Shown: piece after piece, positions 1 through 4,489 of the stretch
Layout: each line of letters begins with the position of its first letter
How positions within the stretch are numbered: the stretch's first letter is position 1
Assembly (NCBI GenBank): GCA_015478575.1
Contig: JADMIN010000132.1
Span: 1 to 6,889, forward strand
DNA length: 6,889 nucleotides
Source: Ktedonobacterales bacterium
GTDB lineage: Bacteria > Chloroflexota > Ktedonobacteria > Ktedonobacterales > JADMIN01
Reading direction: 5' to 3'
Program-made: the position numbers and the translations under genes
Notes under the pieces: generated by a model
Told to the model about the DNA's origin: nothing
Databases searched by the model: none
Seen by the model: the letters and a program-made list of their open reading frames with translations, nothing else

Positions 1-62
<62 letters not shown>

Positions 63-146
63 ATATGTTCCACGACCCCTAGAACGGAATCGTAGGACGT
101 GCGACCGAGTTTGTTCGGCTGCTGTTCTTGCTATTTTCGAGGCAAC

Positions 147-170
147 CACTTCCGCCCGAAGGCCGAAGTG
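147..170 (-). other. UUCG tetraloop hairpin in the rrn leader
   Basis: In the leader RNA (minus strand) CACTTC at 170-165 pairs with GAAGTG at 152-147. A single G-G mismatch (164/153) separates this from GCC pairing with GGC, capped by UUCG (160-157) closed by C-G. C(UUCG)G is an exceptionally stable tetraloop. The hairpin lies about 85 nt upstream of mature 16S and may guide folding or RNase III-type processing of the precursor; that role is inferred. Confidence 0.7.
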
Positions 171-183
171 TGCGCCAGCGCCC

Positions 184-251
184 AATGGCACTGTCTCGCA
201 TGCTCGTAACGCTGCTGCTGTTTCTCACTCTTCAGTTGTCAAAGTGCCATT
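184..251 (-). repeat. Perfect 9-bp inverted repeat enclosing the boxA region
   Basis: AATGGCACT at 184-192 is the exact inverse complement of AGTGCCATT at 243-251, with a 50-nt loop. In the leader RNA the 5' arm covers the first part of the boxA-like motif (TGGCACTTTGACAACT). When the stem forms it would sequester part of boxA, and when boxA is bound the stem would open. It could equally be a plain structural stem. Confidence 0.55.
234..249 (-). promoter_or_regulatory. boxA-like rrn antitermination element
   Basis: The minus strand reads TGGCACTTTGACAACT, followed by GAAGAGTGAGAAAC. This resembles the boxA found in rrn leaders of Gram-positive and related bacteria (core CTTTGAAAACT; E. coli TGCTCTTTAACA), where NusB/NusE bind the nascent RNA and protect rRNA transcription from Rho. 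Its place between the promoters and 16S, about 170 nt before the gene, is right for this. The match is by eye to a loose consensus, and no boxB- or boxC-like element is claimed. Confidence 0.55.
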
Positions 252-316
252 CACCCGCGAGCCGCGCGACTGCGCTTTAGGCTCGCATTGCCGTGCCCCT
301 TCCGGCGCACCCCCTT

Positions 317-345
317 AGCGTATCATGCTCTTCGCATGATGTCAA
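317..345 (-). promoter_or_regulatory. rrn promoter P2 (proximal, sigma-A type)
   Basis: On the minus strand, a perfect -35 TTGACA (345-340), a 17-bp spacer (339-323) and -10 TACGCT (322-317) with an extended -10 TG at 325-324. Transcription should start near 310. The downstream sequence AGGGGGTGCGCCGG is GC-rich like stringently controlled rrn discriminators. It opens a short imperfect hairpin (GTGCGCC, GGAA loop, GGGGCAC, one mismatch). The spacer is itself a palindrome: ATCATGC (322-328) and GCATGAT (334-340) run from the last base of the -35 to the first base of the -10. Confidence 0.85.
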
Positions 346-362
346 GAGGGTTTTGCCGCGCA

Positions 363-401
363 AGATCGCACAGTAAAAGCCGATGCTTGGTCGTGCGATC
401 T
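363..401 (-). repeat. 9-bp inverted repeat between rrn promoters P1 and P2
   Basis: AGATCGCAC (363-371) and GTGCGATCT (393-401) are perfect inverse complements around a 21-nt loop. The element is present only in RNA started at P1 and lies just upstream of P2's -35. It is followed on neither strand by a T-run, so it is not an intrinsic terminator. It may be a leader stem or a protein-binding site; no function can be assigned. Confidence 0.5.
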
Positions 402-418
402 CAGGGGAGTCTCGGCAG

Positions 419-447
419 GGTGCGCATCGCGCTGTTCGCGACGCACC
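419..447 (-). other. Hairpin at the very 5' end of the P1 transcript
   Basis: Arms GGTGCG (419-424) with CGCACC (442-447), and TCGCG (427-431) with CGCGA (437-441), form an 11-bp stem with a 2-nt bulge (425-426) and a 5-nt loop (432-436). The predicted P1 start (about 446) falls at the base of the stem, so the transcript would begin inside a stable hairpin. The first bases match those after P2 (AGGRGGTGCGYCG), so the discriminator/initial transcribed module is conserved between both promoters. Confidence 0.55.
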
Positions 448-452
448 TCCTG

Positions 453-481
453 AGCGTATCATGTTCCTGATGACCTGTCAA
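453..481 (-). promoter_or_regulatory. rrn promoter P1 (distal, sigma-A type)
   Basis: On the minus strand, TTGACA (481-476), a 17-bp spacer (475-459) and TACGCT (458-453), with an extended -10 TG at 461-460: the same core and spacing as P2. The predicted start is near 446. Just upstream, the minus-strand run GAAAAATGAT (497-488) could act as a weak UP element. The -35 lies inside a perfect 10-bp palindrome (468-492), so RNA polymerase binding and any palindrome-binding regulator would compete. The two promoters are 136 bp apart. Confidence 0.85.
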
Positions 482-497
482 GCAGGTCATCATTTTT
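468..497 (+). terminator. Palindrome plus T-tract over the P1 -35: plus-strand terminator or operator
   Basis: TGATGACCTG (468-477), loop TCAAG (478-482) and CAGGTCATCA (483-492) form a perfect 10-bp stem with a 5-nt loop, followed on the plus strand by TTTTT (493-497). That is the shape of an intrinsic terminator for transcripts moving rightward, away from the rRNA genes. No plus-strand gene that would need one is visible. Because the stem covers the P1 -35, an operator for a dimeric regulator is an equal alternative. The structure is certain; the role is not. Confidence 0.45.
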
Positions 498-790
498 CGC
501 TTTGGGCTTCGTCTCTCGCCGACAGGTGTCCGCGAGCGTTCCCCCTTCAGCGAGCGATTGGCGTAACCCTTCCGCACAGATACAAACGCGGCAATTCCGT
601 GATGTGTCACTCTGTGAAAATAGGCCTACCAAAAGTCCTTGTCGCGAAGACGGGGAGCGCCGCTAGGCAAGGCACTGGCGCCATCTCGCGGCGACAATGG
701 CCAGGATGCCATGCGAACGCTCGCCGCATCAAGGGGACGCGCCACGAAAATCTCGTGCGAGCGGCACATGGTTGACGGCTCCGCGCGTTG
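498..790. other. Intergenic region with no recognisable gene
   Basis: About 290 nt between the alpha/beta hydrolase stop and the P1 upstream region. The open frames here lack start/RBS support and resemble no protein family. I see no tRNA cloverleaf, no convincing promoter core on either strand and no intrinsic terminator for the hydrolase. Small inverted repeats such as CACGA/TCGTG (742-756) are too short to interpret. It probably holds the 3' UTR of the hydrolase and far-upstream sequence of the rRNA operon. Confidence 0.6.
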
Positions 791-1606
791 TCACCGCTCG
801 GTCTCAGCGAACACCGTGGACGCGCAGAAGCCGCTCACACGCTCGATGACTGAGGCGCGCTCGACATCACGGAGCACCAGATGGTAGGAGCGCTCCAACA
901 CGACTAACTCCTTGCGCTCCGATCCTAGCAGCTCGTAGGCTTCGACGCCATCGCGCATCGGCACGACATGGTCATGGCTCGCGCACATTACCAGCGCCGG
1001 GCAGCGGACGCGCGGCAAGGCCTCACACAGGAGCGCTAGCCCACGAAAGAGACTATGCACCGTACGCAGCGGAATCCAGTCATAGGCATGGAGGGTATCC
1101 AGCCGGTGGAGCGATGCGCGTCTGTCGCTGATATCACAGCGAAGAGCTGGTACGTAAGGCACCAGATAGCGGAGCACACCCACCGCCTCGACGACGCCGC
1201 GCCGCATACGAAGCGGAGGGCACAGCGCTGTCACGGCGGTTACCTCTGGCTCGGCGGCGCTCACCGCGAGTGCGAGCGCGGCGCCCAGCGAATGCCCCAC
1301 GACCACGACGTGCCGAGAGCGCGCCAGCGCCTCACCCACCGCTCCCGCGGCCGCCGCGAACCAGTCCTCCCATGTCGCCATCGCGAGTTCACGCAACTGC
1401 CCCGCGTGGCCGGGCAACTGAACGGTGCGCGTCACAAAGCCGCGGGCCGCCAGACGCGCGCCCAACTCGGACATCTCGCTTGGCAGCCCGTTGAAGCCGT
1501 GGATCAGGATGGCGGTGGCCTCCTGGCGTCCGTGTGGCCCGCGTGCTGACTCCCGCCCGTATGCTGATTCCGCGGGTGGGGGAGCGAGTTCCTCTATCAC
1601 TGGCAT
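791..1606 (-). CDS. Alpha/beta hydrolase, carboxylesterase / monoacylglycerol-lipase type
   Basis: A 271-residue serine hydrolase of the Est30-like carboxylesterase / S33 'serine aminopeptidase' fold group, expected to cleave short- to medium-chain esters or acylglycerols in the cytoplasm. The oxyanion-hole motif HGFNG is at 36-40 and the nucleophile elbow GHSLG at 104-108 (Ser106). The acidic residue of the triad is Asp212 in SHDHVVP and the base is His242 in SYHLVL. A cap/lid segment lies at roughly 135-195. Length and motif spacing match the ~250-residue family, with about 25 extra N-terminal residues rich in Pro, Ser and Arg. There is no signal peptide or membrane helix. The ATG start is fixed by AAGGAGGG six bases upstream. 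The gene stands alone, 198 nt from the dehydrogenase upstream and about 310 nt before the rrn P1 promoter. The substrate cannot be predicted. Confidence 0.9.
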   Translation of the reverse strand: MPVIEELAPPPAESAYGRESARGPHGRQEATAILIHGFNGLPSEMSELGARLAARGFVTRTVQLPGHAGQLRELAMATWEDWFAAAAGAVGEALARSRHVVVVGHSLGAALALAVSAAEPEVTAVTALCPPLRMRRGVVEAVGVLRYLVPYVPALRCDISDRRASLHRLDTLHAYDWIPLRTVHSLFRGLALLCEALPRVRCPALVMCASHDHVVPMRDGVEAYELLGSERKELVVLERSYHLVLRDVERASVIERVSGFCASTVFAETER

Positions 1607-1804
1607 GCGATACCCTCCTTGGCCGAGACCGCTCCGCGAACGACTCGCCGCGCGGCTCTCTCAACGCCCGCTTCATGTCACTTCCGAACGGGAGCGGGCC
1701 TCTTTGTGAGCACGGACGATGCGCAGAGATCGTGCCCGCATATCCCGCACTTGGCCCCGACCCCCTAGCGAAAGAGAAGCGTTGCCGCGCGACGCGCCTG
1801 CCCG
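1607..1804 (-). other. Gap between dehydrogenase and hydrolase genes
   Basis: This 198-nt gap carries the hydrolase ribosome binding site (AAGGAGGG at 1613-1620 on the minus strand, 6 nt before the ATG). I found no good -35/-10 pair and no hairpin with a T-run. A weak 5-bp GCACG/CGTGC stem around 1710-1735 is the only structure. Its length suggests the hydrolase has its own promoter instead of being read from the glycosyltransferase operon, but the promoter is not visible by eye. Confidence 0.5.
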
Positions 1805-2761
1805 CTAGGAGGTTGCCGCGGGCAGTCGGCTCTCATAGCGCACGACCACCTTGATCGGCGTCAGGGTGCCCGCGGCGAGCCGCGCGAAGAGGGCTGGCAG
1901 ATCCTCAGCGGCCACCTCGGCCTCGAAGAGCGCCTCGAGTCGCGGCTGATAGGGTGGCACGACCGCGAAATACCACATCGCATGCCGCGCGTAGTTGTCT
2001 CCGTCGCTGGTCGCGATGATGCGTAGCTCCTTCTCGTGAAACGCGGGCGCGAGGGTGAGCGGCTCAAGATTGCCGTCCGCGGTGACGCAGATTCGCCCGC
2101 CATGCCGCATGTGCGTTTGCGCGAACTGAAACGACGCCTCGCGGCTCGCGTATTCAAAGGCCACCGCGTAGGCGGCCTCGCGCTCGACCCACCGCTCTGG
2201 CGACGCCACGAGGCGCGCCCCAAGCGCGCGGGCCTGAGCGCGACGCTCGGCCCGAGGCTCGGCCACATCTATCGTGTGGATTCCCAACGCACGCAAGACA
2301 AAGAGTGTCAGCAGTCCCATCGCCCCAGCGCCAGAGATCAGCACCGGCTCGTAGGGCGAAGGCGCGACTTTGAAGACGCCTTTGGCCGCGTCACAGGTGA
2401 GAATGGCGAGCAGCGCCACGGTGTCGGAGACGCCTTCGGGTACCGGAAACGCTTTTGTCTCTGGCACAATGGCATGCGTGCGATGGCCGTAGCACGCCAC
2501 CACACGATCACCAGGGACATGGCGCCGCACCGCCGCGCCACAGGCGAGCACCTTGCCAACGTTCTCGTAGCCCGTCATGCGCGGATAGCGCGGCGGCCCG
2601 CTGGCGCGCGCGTCGCCCCGGAAGAGCGGAAGCTCACTGCCGACGCTGATGGCGCCAGCGCGCGTTTCAAGCAGGATCTCGTGCGGCTGAAGCGGGGGAA
2701 GTTCTTCCTGAATCCAGGCAACCTGTCTGGGGGCCAACAGCAGGAGAGAAGAACGTCGCAC
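1805..2761 (-). CDS. Zinc-independent MDR-superfamily dehydrogenase (bacteriochlorophyllide-dehydrogenase-like branch)
   Basis: A 318-residue medium-chain dehydrogenase/reductase, probably NAD(P)-dependent and cytoplasmic. A GroES-like catalytic domain spans about 12-110 and a Rossmann domain about 138-260, with the nucleotide motif GAGAMG at 144-149. An acidic stretch (VAEP, Glu168) at the end of the second strand favours NAD. The catalytic-zinc Cys of classic alcohol dehydrogenases is replaced by the ISVGSEL segment (38-44), the usual GHE is GYEN (64-67), and the four-Cys structural zinc lobe is absent. That pattern resembles the MDR subgroup containing BchC-type bacteriochlorophyllide dehydrogenase and sugar-cluster oxidoreductases. 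No photosynthesis gene is nearby, so BchC function is not claimed. The GTG start is supported by AAGGAG 8 nt upstream, 12 nt after the preceding stop, so it is cotranscribed with the glycosyltransferases and may modify a sugar or lipid in their pathway (inference). Confidence 0.85.
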   Translation of the reverse strand: MRRSSLLLLAPRQVAWIQEELPPLQPHEILLETRAGAISVGSELPLFRGDARASGPPRYPRMTGYENVGKVLACGAAVRRHVPGDRVVACYGHRTHAIVPETKAFPVPEGVSDTVALLAILTCDAAKGVFKVAPSPYEPVLISGAGAMGLLTLFVLRALGIHTIDVAEPRAERRAQARALGARLVASPERWVEREAAYAVAFEYASREASFQFAQTHMRHGGRICVTADGNLEPLTLAPAFHEKELRIIATSDGDNYARHAMWYFAVVPPYQPRLEALFEAEVAAEDLPALFARLAAGTLTPIKVVVRYESRLPAATS

Positions 2762-2769
2762 CAGGCCTG

Positions 2770-2775
2770 CTCCTT
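2770..2775 (-). promoter_or_regulatory. RBS of the dehydrogenase, overlapping the upstream stop codon
   Basis: AAGGAG on the minus strand is 8 nt before the GTG start of the dehydrogenase and shares two bases with the TAA stop (2776-2774) of the preceding membrane protein. This fixes the GTG start and points to translational coupling. Confidence 0.7.
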
Positions 2776-4438
2776 ACTCCGCTTGCGCGACGGGCAGGCG
2801 CGCGGCGCGCCGCGCGCCTGGGAGTGGGCGCCATCCGGCCTGCCAGCGCGCCCGCAGCAGCCACAGCAGATACACGAGCACGGGGCCGAAGGCGACAGCG
2901 CCACGATAGCCATAGATGGGCGCGGAGTGCAGCGGGAGAAAGGCGTAGAGGGTGAGCGAGCCACCAGCCAGCAGCAGCGCTGCTTTGGGAAGCGTCCCCC
3001 AGGGCACGAGCGCGACCACCGCCACCGCCCACGTGACATACCACGGCCAGAACCAGCCGCTCGCCACCAACGCATACCAGACGAGTATCCATCCCCACGC
3101 GATGAGCAGCCCATCGAGGTCGCGCGCGCGGCGGAACTCGCGCAGCCAGAGGCCAAGGAAGACGAGCAGCGCCCCGACTTTGAGTAAGGTATCCACCAGG
3201 GTACGCGCCCCAGAAGCGGAGAGGCCGAACAGGCCCTGGGCGAGCCACCGCAACGGCCACGAGATGCCCTCCAGCAACGAATTGTTGAGGGACTGCGCGG
3301 GCGGCGAGTAGAGGAGCGAGCTGAGCGTCTGCGCGCCTGCCCAGTAAGGCAGCGCCGTCACCGCGAGCACGCCCACCAGCAGGCCCAGCCGCCACGTCAG
3401 CGCGCGCGCGATGCCGCTCCAGTCCACGCCTCGCGCGGAGAGTCGCCGCGCCACCAACGCGAGATAGAGCGGCAGGAGCGCCAGTGGCACGTATTTGATG
3501 GAGATGGAGAGGCCAAGCGCGACCAGCCCGGCGACCTCCCACTCACGAACGAAGGCATAGACAGCCAGCAGGAGGAAGGTGAGCATCACCGCGTCATTAT
3601 GACCGCTGGCGACGAATTCCAGGAGACAGAGGGGATTCCAGGCGTAGAGCAGCGTGCCCAACAGCCGACGGCGCGGCGCGAGAATGCCAAGGATACCCCA
3701 GATCAGCAGCGTATTCAGCAGGTGTGCCGACAAGCCAAGCAGCTTGAAGAGCAGCACATAGGCCACCAGCCCGCCCCCCAGCGCCTGCGCGAGCAGCGAG
3801 AGTCCGCTGGAAAGCAAGAGCCAGACGGGGCCATAGACGGAACGGACAGTGCGCCAGAAGACGAGCGTGAGGAAAGGGTCATTGGGGAAGCTCGCTGGCA
3901 CCGCCACCAGCGGATTGGCGTGATGCACCGCGCTGATGCGGCCATAGAGGATATAGCTGAAGATGTCATCAGAGGGCAGCGCGGGCAGCAGCAGCAGGAT
4001 GCCGCCCAACACCGCGGCACCCCCCAGGGCCAGCGCCAGATGCCGCCGGTCGGAGCCGGACTGGCGTAGGCAGCGTAGCGGCGCCAATGCGGCGGCGCAT
4101 GAGGCCCCCACCAGCAGCACGGAGAAGAGCGCCAACTCCGGCCAGCCCCGCTGCGGTGGCACACTGCCATCCACCAACGCATTGCCGAAGAGGGCGCGCG
4201 CGGGCAGCAGCAGCCAGGGCCATGCGCGTGCCAGTGGCGAGATGCTCAGGGAGATGCCGCCGAGCGGCGCGACAGCCGCCAGTGCCACCAGAAATAGCCC
4301 GATCAGGGCGCCGATCCCCAGGAGCGCGCGCGCCTCTGGGGCGGCTGGTGTCGCCGCGCTGACGCCCGCCGCGGCGCCTGGCGCGTCAGCCGCCTGGGGG
4401 ATGCCGCGCGGCTCGTTCTTCTCCCGCGCGCTAGGCAT
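2774..4438 (-). CDS. Polytopic GT-C glycosyltransferase, MptB/mannosyltransferase-like
   Basis: A 554-residue integral membrane protein with about 13 hydrophobic helices, from residue 38 to 530, after a disordered Ala/Pro-rich N-terminal tail (1-36). Its motifs resemble polyprenyl-phosphate-sugar-dependent GT-C enzymes, notably actinobacterial alpha-mannosyltransferases of the MptA/MptB kind. They are SDDIFSYILYGR (156-167), whose Asp157/158 would be the catalytic acidic residues in the extracytoplasmic loop; NPL (175-177); the YGPVW block (202-206); NPLCLLEFVASGHND (268-282); and SIKYVPL (313-319). Such enzymes transfer a sugar from a lipid carrier to a glycan or lipid on the outer face of the membrane. 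The ATG is preceded by AAGGA about 11 nt upstream. The gene starts 51 nt after the neighbouring glycosyltransferase and is coupled to the dehydrogenase behind it. Donor, acceptor and linkage are unknown; mannose is a guess from similarity. Confidence 0.8.
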   Translation of the reverse strand: MPSAREKNEPRGIPQAADAPGAAAGVSAATPAAPEARALLGIGALIGLFLVALAAVAPLGGISLSISPLARAWPWLLLPARALFGNALVDGSVPPQRGWPELALFSVLLVGASCAAALAPLRCLRQSGSDRRHLALALGGAAVLGGILLLLPALPSDDIFSYILYGRISAVHHANPLVAVPASFPNDPFLTLVFWRTVRSVYGPVWLLLSSGLSLLAQALGGGLVAYVLLFKLLGLSAHLLNTLLIWGILGILAPRRRLLGTLLYAWNPLCLLEFVASGHNDAVMLTFLLLAVYAFVREWEVAGLVALGLSISIKYVPLALLPLYLALVARRLSARGVDWSGIARALTWRLGLLVGVLAVTALPYWAGAQTLSSLLYSPPAQSLNNSLLEGISWPLRWLAQGLFGLSASGARTLVDTLLKVGALLVFLGLWLREFRRARDLDGLLIAWGWILVWYALVASGWFWPWYVTWAVAVVALVPWGTLPKAALLLAGGSLTLYAFLPLHSAPIYGYRGAVAFGPVLVYLLWLLRARWQAGWRPLPGARRAARLPVAQAE

Positions 4439-4489
4439 GTGACCTGCTTCCTTGTCCTGCTCCGGTGGGGCGCACGCTGGTGGTGCCCG

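Larger units (their letters stand above)
63..310 (-). other. rRNA operon leader (pre-16S transcript)
   Basis: This stretch lies between the inferred start point of the proximal rrn promoter (about 310) and the 16S 5' end. It contains no credible ORF but has features expected of a pre-rRNA leader: a boxA-like motif (234-249), a 9-bp long-range stem (184-192 with 243-251) and a UUCG-capped hairpin (147-170). It is visibly less GC-rich than the coding part of the window. The 16S processing stem would need its partner downstream of 16S, outside the window, so cleavage sites cannot be assigned. Confidence 0.8.

Noticed and set aside
742..756. CACGA/TCGTG inverted repeat downstream of the hydrolase, considered as its terminator
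   Set aside because: Only 5 bp, with no T-run on the minus strand.
383..775. Plus-strand open frame of 130 codons across the rrn promoter region
   Set aside because: It covers both rrn promoter cores' upstream region, has no ribosome binding site, resembles no family, and is rich in the Arg/Ala/His mix typical of chance frames in GC-rich DNA.
1805..2761. Calling the dehydrogenase BchC (bacteriochlorophyll synthesis)
   Set aside because: Similarity is at the MDR-subgroup level only, and no chlorophyll or reaction-centre gene is in the window.
2036..3187. Plus-strand open frame of 383 codons
   Set aside because: It is antisense to the dehydrogenase and the MptB-like gene, both of which have clear family motifs. 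The translated product is low-complexity and Arg/His/Gln-rich, a shadow of high-GC codon use.
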